The position numbers and the translations under genes are program-made. Under the pieces are notes generated by a model. It had not been told where the DNA came from and ran no database searches. It was given only the letters and a program-made list of their open reading frames with translations. This document shows positions 1 to 13,700 of a stretch of 64,000 bases of DNA, one piece after another. Source of the stretch: Branchiostoma floridae (taxonomy: Eukaryota; Chordata; Leptocardii; Amphioxiformes; Branchiostomatidae); NCBI RefSeq assembly GCF_000003815.2, contig NC_049982.1, forward strand, positions 21,524,213 through 21,588,212, in the 5' to 3' direction. Positions within the stretch are counted from its first letter, which is position 1, and every line of letters begins with the position of its first letter.

Positions 1-1778
1 GATTTTTGTAGATATAGTGGGCATTCGCTAAAAAGACCATCGAAAATCGTCAACTTTGATCTATTTCACTTCGGATCGATGGATTGACTTGAATCTCAGG
101 ATTAATGCATGGGAGCACAACGTGGACATATTCCAAGCAAACAAAAATGAGATTCGTGCAGCGCGGACTTCCCAAGAGTGGGCGTTTGTGGGAATTCGCT
201 AAAAAGATCTAAAAAGACTATGCGGCGCGACCTGAGTACCGTGAAAACCATCAACTGCTTTCCCAGTGATTTTTGTATCAATATTCTAGATGGTAGGACT
301 CCAAAGCCATGTGTACACAAGTATAGTACATGGCAAGAGCCCACAACACACCATACCCATTGAAATTAAGTAAGGGGAAAGCTGCTCAGTTTTTGTCACA
401 CCCTACCAACATATCACATATAAAGGACATAAAGACTAAGCTATTCAGCCGTTCTTATCTTGTAGTTGTACACAAATGCTACTGAAAATATGACCTTCTT
501 GAATATTCCTTAAATATTTCATGTACTAGGTTATTAGTAAATTCTATAGCTTGTGTTGTCCATACAATGACTTTAATACATGTAGCATATGTAAGCTATG
601 GTATGTGGAACATGAACAAATGCAAATAAGGACCTGTTTTGCATAATTCATTTAAGTGCTAAACGATAGGCATTTCATACTTGTGACATATGTTGATATA
701 TGTAAAGTTAGTGAAGGTATACCTAACTATGCATAGATTATGCAAATGTCATTTGCATGATCAAAATATTTCATGAAGGTATGAGGTCATCAAGCTCTTG
801 TATTCAGTATTCAGTAACATATCATAAGTTTCCTTCTTCTCCAACAGAATTAATTCCATCATAGGAAGACAACAAAGAAGACAAACACTGAAGTAGTTTG
901 AAAAGTATGTTTAATGAGTGTTATTCCAGCATCACATCTGTTGTATGAACTTGGCACATAATTGTTTCTTTTGTAGCTGCCATGCAATGAAGATATGCAG
1001 AGCCCTTGGATGCAGAGACACAAAAATGGACGCAATGCTGTTAAAAGACCTATAAGAGCACAAAGTGTTTGAGCAAGGAGCTTTCATCACTTAATAAATG
1101 CTCCTTGGTTTGAGAAGATGTAAACATCCTTTGGAGGATGGAAGAAAGTTCTTTTTAGAATAACAGACTGTTACATTACAAAACATGATAACACTTGCAA
1201 CAACTTATTCCTTCTAAAACTGAAACATACATCTCTATCATAAATTAATACAAAATTACAGCACACTTACTTATTCCTAGAAAGTGCATGCAAATACAGA
1301 ACTCATTTCGATAAAAAAAATGTTGATGATGGCCACCTGTTTTTTCAAATCAATTTACCTTGGATTCAAAAGAAAGATTACATTAACATACCGGTAATTA
1401 TCAAATTGTTTTGCCAAAATTTCACCGTGAGGTCTACCTTTTCCTGTTACAGTCTATCATTTATAGTTAGAGTAGAGTAGAGTAGAGTTGAGTAGAGTAG
1501 ACTTCTTTTGGAACTTATTGGTCAGACTACATTTAACAAGAATAGATCCATATTTGGTCTTCATGCAAATATATGTGTAGCACCTTGTTTGCCAAGCTTC
1601 ATTCAAACTTTTTGGAAGGTGAGCTCTTCCACAATTTTTGAACACGAGCTGAAAACTGCATTCATAAAAATATCAACATTTCACCCAGTGAACAATCTTT
1701 ATTCAAACAAAGGCTTTCACTGTATCATGCACACAGTCAGACCACAGTTAATCAACCTATGAATATCCTTTTCCCACA
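1..1778. other. Intergenic/3' flank, no gene recognised
   Basis: I see no convincing coding exon here. A direct repeat beginning GTGGGCATTCGCTAAAAAGA near 18 recurs as a variant near 187, each followed by a related segment ending CATCAACTG or similar, so an old repeat is likely. A pentanucleotide microsatellite lies at about 1465-1502. A TTTATT at 1698-1703 reads AATAAA on the minus strand about 80 bp past the stop of the phosphoribosyltransferase-like gene and may be its poly(A) signal. Confidence 0.5.
1465..1502. repeat. Pentanucleotide microsatellite (GTAGA)n
   Basis: About seven tandem copies of a GTAGA-type pentamer with one variant (GTTGA). It lies in the 3' flank of the minus-strand phosphoribosyltransferase-like gene. 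Confidence 0.85.
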
Positions 1779-3402
1779 TCACAAGGGTTTGTATGTCTTG
1801 AAGCTTTCCAGATTCTTGGCATTGACTTGATCTTGGATTTCCCTGGAAACCACACTGGACACACACTTGTACTTCTCCATAAGCCTCTTCCCTCCTTCTG
1901 TCTCTTCAATACAGACACAGGCAATTCCTACAGCAATGGAGAAAAATAGAATGAGGTAGATAAAGTGGGTATCACACATACCATATCCTCCTTAGTTATG
2001 CATTGACTGATTTAATTTAATTTGATTTATTCAGCTGTATGCTGACCCTATTTTTTTAGGACTGAAACAGAAAACACAACATTTTTGTCCTAGGCCCTTA
2101 GACAACATGGTGTATTCCATATCACCCAAGGAGGGCTGGGACTGAAGATGATGTGGAAATACTGGAATACATGTGTTGCATCTTATCTAAGTCATACCCA
2201 GAAAAAACCCCACATATTTCTTCTTCAATTTCTTGACAATACATAAGTGAAAATGATGATTTCTTAATCACTGAGAGAAAAAAACCCCACTAAAACCTAG
2301 TGCAGTTAGTGCAGCAAGAGTGCAACTATCATTTTTTTATCGACATGATTGTATATTTGTGTGTTCAACTGTACCTGCCACAATTCCCTGTTGTCTCTCA
2401 ACCAACTCTACTGCAGCGCCCATGTTACCCCCAGTCTCTATCCACTGGTCCACGATCAGCACCTTTGTACCTGAGAGACATCATGCAGCCAATCAGTTTT
2501 GTGTCTCTTGCAAGCTTGTTTCAGAAAAAAATAAAGTTCTACCCAAATCTGAAACAAGCAATAATCCAATAGCAACTGAAACTTGAAGCAAAAGCTCTTT
2601 CAAAATTACCTGGCTTGAAGGCATCCTTTCGAATTTCCAAACGTTTTTCCTTCTTGGAATAGTCCTTGAATCTGACATCGTCCACGTCGACACACAGGTG
2701 GCCATACTTACGGATGGCAAGGAATCCTTTCTTCAGGTGGCAAGCTATAGCACCACCTGTTAACACGCACGAAAACTGCAGTCATTACAATTTGTCGAAG
2801 GACCCATTCATCAGCATATTGATAAGTTATGAAATAAAGATAACAAAACAATACAATGCCGTACCAAGGATAAAACCTGTAGCGTCTATCCCAGCGACCA
2901 GGTCTACTTCATCAGGCTTGAAGGCCTTTGTGAGGTCAGCTACACATTGTTGGAAAGCCTGCATTACACACACAGAATGCATTCTTATTCTTTCAAATAT
3001 AATACATTGTGTTTATTGAAATTGATTATCATGAAGATCTAGTACCTTGATTGAACAAATCTAACTATACACAGAGTCAGAAGATATGTTTTCAATATGA
3101 TTTGCCACTTCGTATTTTCATACGAAGTTCCCTTGAAAGTACCTCCCTGTCTGACATGTCTCACATGACTTGACGTTTAAACTGGGTCGAACCGTCCATC
3201 AACACAGCAGAGCGGTCTTCTGAAGACCGGAGGAGGAAAATTGTTTCTTTTAGAAGGAATAGCAGACTACAACTGGACTGTAATACATCACCTCAGCATT
3301 CCTGTACATGGCAGTGGGGTCCAACCAGCTGAACTCTGGTCCTTTTGTGTTGGGTGCCATCAGGGCCAGGTACCAATCGGGGTCTCTCTTGTCATTCGCC
3401 AT
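1779..3402 (-). CDS. Adenine/purine phosphoribosyltransferase-like protein (5 exons)
   Basis: The protein (198 codons) reads in phase through exons 3402-3292, 2958-2865, 2756-2610, 2470-2375 and 1927-1779, all with GT-AG introns. The start is MANDKRDPDWY and the end is SFKTYKPL. The fold is that of type I phosphoribosyltransferases, which transfer ribose phosphate from PRPP to a nucleobase in the cytosol; APRT (about 180 aa) is the closest family I recognise. Supporting blocks are VAGIDATGFILG (exon 2), the segment GFLAIRKYGHLC (exon 3) and a PRPP-loop position VLIVDQWIETGGNMGAA (exon 4). In ordinary APRT this loop is VVDDLLATGGT-like, so the second acidic residue is replaced by Gln and the loop is atypical. 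It could be a divergent APRT paralogue with altered substrate or reduced catalysis. It is divergently arranged to OGA, about 1.37 kb apart. Family call is firm; substrate is not. Confidence 0.8.
3090..3275. repeat. Copy A of a duplicated ~185-bp block
   Basis: This stretch in intron 1 of the phosphoribosyltransferase-like gene aligns in the same orientation with 4486-4677. Shared landmarks in order are GTTTTCAATATG, GTTCCCTT, AAAGTACCTCCCTGTC, TGTCTCACATGACTTG, GAGCGG, GGAGGAGGA and TTTGTTTCTTTTA-like sequence. I estimate around 80% identity with small indels. Confidence 0.75.
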
Positions 3403-4485
3403 AACGTCACACGTCGTGCAAACTTACAGGCAGGAAGAATAACAACCTTAAAAGCAACAATGTATTTTGTGAGCATAATCTCATTAGATTAAAGTGAAGA
3501 TGGTGTGATGTTACTTATGTCTAAAGGCACATATGGATGCTGTGGTATCCTCCATTTTGATGTGGAGCTGCCCATCTTGAAAGTCAAGTTGACCTAAACC
3601 CCTCCTAAAATAACCCTGGCCCTATTGAGGTTTCTCTTCATCATTATAAAATAGTTAGTAATAGTTCAGCTCATGTAACGTTAGCTGTAACTTAATTATC
3701 TTACACAGCTATTTGTACACAACATTCACATGCATACTTTCATCACAATGATTACAATGACATATTCAGCATAAAATGTCATAAAATCAACTAATGTTAT
3801 AATGATAATAATAATATCGGGTGTATTTTGCAGCCAGTAGGTCAAACAAGAAATTGTTCACCTTAAAAAAAAAAGACCAATACTTCTGATATTGGGCTGA
3901 TAGACAAAGGGAAACATGTGTATCCAAGCCTCATGCTACACACTGGGGAAGAGTGAAATTCAGCTGTCCTGACCAGGGATATGAGGAAACCATATTGAAA
4001 TCTGAGAGTGAGATGCAAGCAAAGGTCAATAAATTATGTTGTGAGCATATTTTCTAGCATTGCAAGAAAAGTCTAGGAGGAAAACACAACCTGAACTTGA
4101 TTTTCAGTAGATCGTAACTGGGCTCTGTAACAGCAGAGTAACCATTTCCACAGACAAACAAATGAGTTGTTCTTTGGGTCAGACTTTGAACTCAAATCCG
4201 CCTTGCTGGTTGTGTTTTTGTTTACATTCTTTCTCTTGACGGGTCTGCACCAATCAGCAGTAATGTTACAAAGGTATCAAGGAACCTGTATGTTCCATTA
4301 AAGCACCTGTGATTGGTCAAGCTGTATAACAGGACCTTGATTGGCATGTAGAATATACCACTTTGAATAGAAGGGGAGCTTTAATACTATAATGTAAACG
4401 TATATGCCTTTTATTCGATAACCTTAATTCAATAGTTATCATAGAATATGAAGAGCTGTAAAGTAATGTGAATTCAAGTTTGTTT
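3403..4485. other. Divergent intergenic spacer between phosphoribosyltransferase-like gene and OGA
   Basis: This is the space between the two divergent first exons, and it should hold both promoters. It is A+T rich and has no ORF that looks real. I see no clear TATA box or named motif that I would defend. Confidence 0.4.
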
Positions 4486-4677
4486 TGTTTTCAATATGGT
4501 CTTCCCGCTGTATTTATCATGACTAAGTTCCCTTAAAAGTACCTCCCTGTCGACGTGTCTCACATGACTTGTCTAAACTGGATCTAACCGCCCGCCCACC
4601 AACATAGCTGAGCGGACCAGAGAAGACTGGAGGAGGAGAAATTTGTTTCTTTTACAGTACAAATAGCAGGCTAAAGC
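4486..4677. repeat. Copy B of the duplicated block, immediately upstream of OGA
   Basis: This copy ends about 90 bp before the OGA start codon and so overlaps the probable OGA promoter or 5' UTR. It matches 3090-3275 in direct orientation. Confidence 0.75.
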
Positions 4678-4767
4678 TTGTCTCCACGGTCTATTTAACA
4701 GTGTACACCTAGAAGAACATCTAAGAAGTCTCTGTGTGGAGGCATCTACGGTGAAGACATCGTAGAT

Positions 4768-7700
4768 ATGCCACCAATGGCGAACGTGAACGGGAACGTT
4801 GTGTGCAGCAACCGCTTTCTCAGGGGTGTTGTGGAAGGTACGTGGAAAAGTGGAGAATATTTTCAGGAAATCGCACCGATGTTTCCTCAGAATCGACCAA
4901 ATATTCCGATAATTATCACATAAATTGCATCCTGTACCTTTCTGGTACCATTTAGCCTTGTAATTCATACGTTTGTGCTGAGAATCCGGAGAGGAATGTT
5001 TCAGAATCCGGTTGCCCAAGTAGTCCTTTTTTCCGCCATATTGTGTCTCATCCATCTTGTCGAATTGACGTCTATGCAAATCGTGTCTGCGCGCTTGGGC
5101 CTAAGGGGCTAAATTATGGGCAGCAAATATGTTCGGGTGGCAGCAAATAATGTTTCCTCCTGGGCACATGCTACGTTGTTCTCCATCTAATGTAAGGCAT
5201 TTTTTTTTCTAATTTGCGCTGATAGTTTCTGTTGAATAATTTTGACGGGAATGCTAATTACTATGAGGTTTAACTCCCCAACATTCGAAAACAGTATATG
5301 TATACATTTTATTTTAAAAAGATGAATTATTGATCTTATAATAACCAATTTAACTGTTAAACAGTTTTTGATTTTCTTGATATTATATCAGATCTTCTGT
5401 GATAAACAACTGTTAACAGATTATTCATCTAGAAGAGGCTGTACAATAATGGTGCTGACCATGAATAATCAGATAAAGGTCAGAAAGTCTATTATTGTGA
5501 ACAAAAGCACCTTGTTGTGAAAAACTCAATCAATGATTTGATGAATGAAAGGCATCTTACAAGTTTTGCATCCAGCAAGAGAAAGGGGTCATGGGCTATG
5601 GCCAGATTTTCATGTACCTAATTCAAATACCAGCCAATCTTTGCCCGCACTGACAAAAACAAATACTCGTACTTCCCTAGAACCATTCTGCCATTTCTGG
5701 AGTGAAATGCTCTGCCAGGCACGTGGTAATTGCTTCCACTGTTGAGTCTTTCTGTGCCCGCCCTAACCCGGGACCTCAACTCAAAAACGTTGCCCCTTGC
5801 GGGGCTATTAGGGGGCATCTAAGGTGATGATGATGATATTGTTCAAATTGTGCCTCTAGTTGTTGCTAAAGTTGCATTGCCCAGGTAAATGCGAAGAGGA
5901 TCTCAGACCTGGTTACCAGAGGCAGGAACCCAGAGGAACATTTGCATGTGGAACATAGCACCAAAAAATCCATAGAATAAATGCTTGCATAAGAAGAAAA
6001 TATACCACTACTGACTGATCACCTTGCCGAGATGACGAGTGGGGAAAATAAAAGCAGGGGCAGTGTCAAGAAGTTATTGGTTCATGCAAAATTGCAACAG
6101 GAAGAGAGAAGAAAACACTATGAATTTCAATATATCTGGTGCCTAATGTGTTCATTTGGGTTTTCCCACTTCACATTATACTAGTCCCACATTTATTGGT
6201 GACTTGCCCCAAAATGGGGTGCATACTTAATTTGAGGTGTGTACTTAACTCTTAAGTTGAGAAAATCAAAATATGATATCAATAGTTAAAAGAAATTCCT
6301 TTCTGCAGGTTTTTATGGCAAGCCATGGACCACAGATCAGAGACGAGAGCTGTTCAGAAGGTGGGTATCTCATATAGAGGTTACTCTATGCATTGTTTGA
6401 ATCTTTCTATTCTATTATATTGAATATTTTGAGTTGATGTGTTTCGTTTTGTTAGGTCACATTGGTACTTCATGAACATTTGCTGATACATTTTGTTGGT
6501 TTTCATTGTCAGGATGAACAAGATGGGACTAAACACATACCTGTATGCGCCCAAGGACGACTACAAACACAGAGCCTATTGGCGGGATCTTTACTCTGTA
6601 GAGGAAGCAGGTACATTTATTTCATTTTTTTTTTCATAACATAGTGTTTGCTTCTTTTTAGTGCCATAGTAAAATGTATATCGAGAATTGGCATTTTCAG
6701 CATTTCTGGTGCTTTAAATTTAATCACCATGTTGCCCTGAGGTGTATCATGTCTCCACCTTGCTTCTTCTTGGTTCTCCTATTCGTGAAAGATAAGCATC
6801 TCTTCCGTCTCAAGTGCTTTAATAAGTAGAGTTTAATAGGAAATTACCATTAAAGATATCTCACTCTCTCCTCTCCAACAGAACACCTTACAAGTCTGAT
6901 AGCAGAAGCCAGTGAAAGTAGTGTGACTTTTGTTTATGCACTTTCACCTGGTCTGGACATCACCTTCTCCAGTGCAAAAGATGTTACCTTTCTCAAGAGG
7001 AAACTGGAACAGGTAAGAGCTACTCCTTTTTGATATTTGTAAATATTGTGTATCAAAAGAATCCTCGTAACTTTGTGTTAATTTTATTTCATATGTTTAA
7101 AGAATCTTGATTTCTATCATTCATAGGTTAGCCATTTTGGATGCAAGGCCTTTGCGCTGCTTTTTGATGACATAGAGACAGACATGTGCATTGCTGACAA
7201 GGAAGTGTTCCAGTCCTTCGCTCATGCACAAGTTTCTGTCACAAACGAAGTGTACCAGCACCTTGGACAACCAACATTCCTCTTCTGTCCAACAGGTGAG
7301 TTCAGATCTTGTCATTGACAGAGAGTAGTTTCAAATTTACTTTGTATCTTTCTCCCTTTCAAAGTTTATCTTGTAACTCATGAATTCTCTCCAATAGAAT
7401 ATTGTGAGTCCAGAGCAGTGCCAGACATCGAGACCTCACAATACCTCACAACTGTTGGCTCCAAGCTTCTCCCCGACATAGATGTCCTATGGACCGGTGA
7501 GTTGGTAGTTCAACTTGGTGCTTTCATTGTCTTTATCAAGGAAATAAGGTAATCTTTGGACCTGTATGTGCTTGGATAATGTGGAGGAGAGTTTGAAGCA
7601 ATTGTTTCCTTACTGCAGGACCAAGGGTAGTATCGAAGATCATCAGTGTTGAACATATCCAGAAAGTGACCAAAACAATCAAGAGGCCTCCAGTTATTTG

Positions 7701-10700
7701 GGACAACATCCATGCCAACGACTATGACCACAAGCGCGTCTTCTTGGGACCATACGACGGTCGTTCCACTGCACTGATGCCACACTTGCACGGGGTCTTA
7801 ACCAATCCAAACTGTGAGTTTGAGAGTAACTTCATGGCCCTCCACACGCTGGCGACTTGGAGCAAAAGCACAGTCGATGTGACCAAAAAGGAGGCAGAGG
7901 GTGGGGACAACAGTGCAGTCACCTCAGACATCAAACTGGAGACAGAGGGCGTCACGGAAGACTCCACTACAAAATCTGAAGGAGGATTATACAACAGAAA
8001 TGCAGCTCTAAAACTGGCACTCAAGGACTGGCTGGAGGTGATCAAAACACCTAAGAGCGGTGGGATGGGCGTGATAAAAAGAAGTGGAAATGTCAGTGTC
8101 ATAACAGACTCTGTCACAACAGTAAACACGTGCATGACCATGACGCCCACAACCACCAGCAGTTGCACTCAACCCGTGATGTGTCCAGTCAATACCCTGA
8201 CTGGGGAGCCCATAGACATTCCAAAACTGCCATCCAGTCCTTCTACAGACTCTGCCTTCGACTCAACATCGGCCAGCTCAGAATCCAAGGACTCTGAGGA
8301 AGGGGAGGGTTTGGAGCCTATGGATATCTCCTCTTCACCTGCAGTCTCTTCTCCTCCCACATCAAGCCTGCTGTCATCTGAAAGTACATCATGTAAGCAA
8401 GTAGGGGGAGATGTTGGAAAGAAAGTTGAAGACACACAGCCTAGCACAAGCACCGCAATAGAGGGAAAGGTGCCTGAAACAGAGACGATGCAGGTTGACT
8501 ATGAAGGGGTGGACATGAGTCCACCTAATCCTTTGGAAATGCAAACTGACACAGAAGAAATCAAATCAAGAATAAACCCCCTCTACACAGCACAACCTGT
8601 GACGTATGACGACTTGGCAATGTTGGTGGACTTGTTCTTTCTCCCGTTCGAGCATGGTCCATTTGGTGTCCACCTGATAGAGGAGTTTATCTGGCTGAAG
8701 ACAAATTCCAGAATTGTGAGCAAGTGCAAGAGAACACTAAGGTCAACAGCTGAGGACGTAAGTAGCCTTCTGAAGACAAATTCATTGTTCTTTATATGTC
8801 CTAGATGCATGGAAAGTTATTACAGTAGACAAGTTCTAACTGCTAGCTGTTGATAATGCTGTGATATTGTGTACCTGTCAGTTTGGTGACAATGAAAAAT
8901 GTTCGTCTCAACCCTCCAATCCAAGTAGACATTCTGAAACATCTTATGTAACATGTTTTGTACAGTGATGTTGGTCAAGGGTCCGGATTTTATTTCCAGT
9001 ATTGTGTTACAGAATTTCTCATTGTGTTTTTGCAGGTGAAAGAATGGCATGAAAGATCAGAGAAGTATGACAAGAGCTGCCAAAGTGTGCTGGACATGGT
9101 CAACCGTCTGCTGAATGCACCCAACAGAGCTGCTGTCTACGAACTCTTCCCTTACATCTATGAACTGAAGGGCATAGTAGCCCTTCTGAAGTCTCTTGTC
9201 AAGTGGCTTGGTAGGCAGTGGCTGTGATTATGTTTTCTTGCTTGCAAACAGGCTGGCTTCATTTCTGTTTTTGGCAACACACAAAACAGGAATCTTCCAT
9301 CATAGAAAAGCCGCTAAAAGAAAAAGCTAGGTGCTTGAATTCTGCCAACTTGTTGTTTGTTCACAAGAAGTTAACATAACTTGCAGTAATTTTTTGAGAA
9401 AATAAAAGCTTTTCTTTTTATAGATCTTTCCTTAAGCTTTTTTCTGAAAGCCAGCCTATTTTCCAATGTTAACAGTGTCAATTGTGCTGAAAAGCATTTG
9501 CAGTGTGCACTGTTCATGTTGCAATCTATAACTTCCCTTGCTGCGCGTATTCTCTGTTGGTTACACTCCAGGCAGGACCTCAGATCACTCTTTCAGTGGG
9601 CATCTTTTATCCAAGTCTTCACTCTCATCTTCGAAAAAATACAGTACTGCTCATATCCGTAGGTAGTCATCATTGCACAAAAGGCTTTTATCATTGGTGT
9701 TTTGAAGAAGAAAAGACTGGACAAAATCTGTCTGAAAAGAGTGTATTTCAGTCATGCCTCGAGGGTATTCCCATGTCTGTACTGATTGTGTGCCTATTGT
9801 CAGGGTGTTACTTTGCCCAGTTGCATTACAACACTGCAAGTGTTTTTTGGCAAGTCTAGTATGATGCTGGGTTGAAATTGTCTGGATAATATCCAAAGAT
9901 AGCAAAGAAATCATGGCCAAAATGAGTCAGTATATCTGGCTGATCACTATGTCTTTCTGGATGCATTGATTCAGACTATCCCTGCATTAATACTAGATGT
10001 CAAACTGCCTTTCCTCCACAGGACATGGCACATTCCCATACCCCTTTACTAATGCCTTATTCCATTTTCTGTCCTGTGTAAACAGCAGGTGGACGTGACG
10101 TTACCAGCAACTTCACCCACATGATTCGCTGGGGAGGATGCACATGTATGAAGGCTTCCACGTTGTCTAAACATTGTTTTTAGGTCACAAGTCATGGATA
10201 TCCGTCTATTTTTGGAGAGTGAATTTGAAGTTTAACGATCGGTCGGTAGGTGTCTGAGGTAGTGTCCAGGGACAGGGAAGTCACATTCTCACACCACGTC
10301 TCCCAGGAAGGGATTCTGTATATATACATATATAATAATCTCACTACTTTCCCAGGCAGCACAAGGGCTCAATGTGCTGTTTTTATTCCATTTCAGGTCA
10401 TTTATTAAAAATTTTATTCTGGGCATGTGATCTTGTATTTGAGACGGGTCTTTTCTGACCGCTGTTTGAGTGGCTGCTTTCTTCATGCTGCATTTGTCTC
10501 CTGTTATGATGTGAAATGTATTATTTTACTGGCCAAAATGTCAGTTGTCGTGAAGAGTTAAATTGTTCCTGCTTTTTGGTTGGTGCTGAACAGACATTTG
10601 GTAGTTGGAAGAAGCCATTTCCAGCTGATGAAAATCCTGTTTTACCTGCAGGATCACATGCAATACAAGCATAAGTTTACATTATTTTCCAGACTTCCAA

Positions 10701-13700
10701 GACTTAACAGGCAAGCCTTTCTGTCCCGTGGAATAACCCAGAGACCAGCATTCAGTAGCATACTAAAATAGTAAACTTATTGAAAGGAACATTTGTGTAC
10801 AGTCTGATGATGTTAAAAAGCTGGTATGGATTCTGGACTCTGGAGTTCCTTAGGGACAGAACCCTTTCAGGCTCTGCATAAACAGAAATTGTTGCCTGGA
10901 TTTTTATTCTCTTTCACAAGTGCATTGTGGTTGGGTTATGACAATAAAGAAATGGACCCATGCAACAGTGTCAGGAGCTCCAACATATGCTTTGGAGTGA
11001 TAGCATTTTACATAGGATGTTCCTTGCAAAGAAATCTATCAGAAACCTGTGTCAATGACATCTGCAGTCTTTGGTTGTCTAGGCAGAGCTATAGCTGTAC
11101 TGGTTCTGACTGATGCCACAAGACCCGTGCAGAATGTGTGTGCCAAAAATAGGTATATGTGGACATGTGGCATCCTATGTGTGAACTGACCTAGCACTGT
11201 CTCCATTTCTAGAAATAGCCCAACCAATGCTTACTGGGCAAAAATTGTCAATTCTTGACAGGAACCAGCTTTGTGCAAACATGTGACTTTCCTGCCCTGG
11301 GGTAGAGTTTGGCTGTTTGCCTTGAGCTCCCAAAGTTAGAAGTCGTGAAGTGCAAACATGAAAAGTAAAAAGAGGCCAAGCACACCAATTTTGAAGTATT
11401 GTGCACATATAAAAGACTTGTGAATCACATTTTGTTTACAAAGGGCAAACAGCTGGTGCATGGCATTACTTATTTTATTAACCTATAGAGGTATAAGAGA
11501 ACAAAACAAACTAATACATGTATATCATGATGGAAATGAGCAATGCAGACAAGGACGGATATAATTTTATTTTCTCTTAAACCATTGATACAAAAAAGTC
11601 AGTATTGTTTAATGCGTAAGAAAAGTAAGTGAAATTTGCCGTGTTGTAGTCAAGGCTGCATTGCTCATGCTATGTGGGAACAGTGGTCTTGTGCTCAAGT
11701 CACCATGTATGAACTTACAATTTTCCTTCCCATCATTTCCTATTAGGGAGTAATAGAGGTTATAAGGATGCCTTTTTGACTGGCAAAGAAGAGCCATGGG
11801 TGTTCCGAGGAGGTCTGACAGGCGAATTACAGGTATTGGCTCCAAGAAGCCCCTTGAAATTGAGAAATTGATACCTTCTTTTTGTGGAAATTGACCTTTT
11901 TGTTCTAACAGGCAAAGTTGCTCATCTATGACACTGCAAGCTCCTGTGAGCCATTGCTGCGGCGCTGTTGACTTGAAATGTGTTCACAAAGGTGCAGGTC
12001 TTCCCACACCAGTGAAACATGAAGGCAGTTTTCATTTGTTATAAATGCAAGTACAAGGGAAAGAAATCTACTTATTGTAGCATCTTGCTCTGCTAAGGCA
12101 AAGTTGCTTGAAGCCTTCATGATTTAGATGTTGATGGGAGACATGTGCACACTTTGTGAAAACTATGTTCACTGAGAAAGAAAGAAACAACTGTGTAGAC
12201 TGGGTTTCAGTCATTTGGGACAGCCTGATTCTGTGCCAGGACTGCGTGCTGTGTGGACTAGATATGCAGACAAAGTAAACAGGAGTTTCTTTCTATCTTT
12301 GTGAGAGGTTGGCCCTGTTCTGCATTCATCAGCCAGCGGTTGATGTGAACTCAATGTGATGAGTGTATGGTCATAAGAATGCTGTCGAAACATGATTCAA
12401 GAAATTTGTTGATTTAATCAAATACTGAGTTGATAAACATGCAAATGATATGAATAAAACTATCAAAGGATATGAATATAGCAGCATTCTTGTATAACCA
12501 GACGACTTGTCAGTACTAATTTCTTTGGCAAGCGAGCAGGAGTTTTTTTTCTCTGTGGTTAAAGGGAAAGATTTTAAAGTGGAATTTGTTACTGTGATGC
12601 CATTCCGAAAAGAAAAGAACTTTTCGTCTTTGCTTTGCATGTCCGCGCTTAAAGGACTAAAGCAAAGACAAATCAACCTTATTAACCACAGGGGAATTTC
12701 ATTGCAGTGTCATTATTAAACTTTTTTGTGTTCTCCCACAGCAAACATCTGTTTTGCGTTACTAATCTAGTATTCTGAATGTTCCTTTCCTACAGAGATT
12801 ATTGCCCATCGATGGTGCAGGGGACTTGTTCCACCAGAGAGCACCGGACTCACCTCAGTCCTCTATCTACATCATACGCCCATATTTGCATCCTGATCAG
12901 GTATGCATGGACACCATTTTAAGTTGGTCATGTCTAGAATTGTGCTTGTCCTTAACCTTAGCTAAATTCTCCCTGCGGCCTAACCCTGTAAGAATTAGTA
13001 ATGCTGTAGGTTAAGCAAACTATGGATGCTGTACAACATGTATTTTGCCTAGAATGGTACTTACAAAGCACAGTTGTATTTTTTACTTCCCCCTAATTGT
13101 TAGTTACGAGGGTACAATACTTAACCGAGGTATTGCACATGTGTTTGCAGGACGACGTGTATGAGGTCTGCAGAAAAACTTGTGATGACGGCCTGGATGG
13201 AACAGACGTGTTTCCAGATCATCCGGCCCTCATTGGAGACAAGTATGTAATGCATTGTTTATGTAATGGGGACACATGTAGGAATCACTTTTCGATTTGT
13301 AAGGTATGACAGGCCAGCTACATATTGAAGCAGTGCTATTCTCCAAGCAGAGGTTGAATCACGCAGATAGAGTAGTAGTCGAAAAAATTACACAAGCGCT
13401 CTTCCTACGTAGTAGTAGGAAGAGCGCTTGTGTATTTTTTTCGACTACTACTACTATATCTGCGCGATTCAACCTCTGCTTGGAGAGTAAAGCAGTGCTA
13501 CAGCAGTTTGACAAAGAAGTGTCTACAGTAATGCATGCCCAGATAGTGTTGCTTATATAGAGTGAAAAAGTGTTCAAATTACATAGTACACAGACATTGG
13601 GAAGACATCTAAAATATGTGAGACATCTAAAAGCTTGTAGCTTCTATAGACAAAGTGTGGAAAGAGAGTGAGCAGTCCAGATAAGCTAATTGAGCCCAAC

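Noticed and set aside
102-363. Small open frames on both strands at the left edge
   Set aside because: They overlap each other, lie in a repeat-like area and resemble no protein I know.
7722-8168. Minus-strand 148-codon open frame opposite OGA exon 7
   Set aside because: It is the antisense of a conserved OGA coding exon and has no splice or family support.
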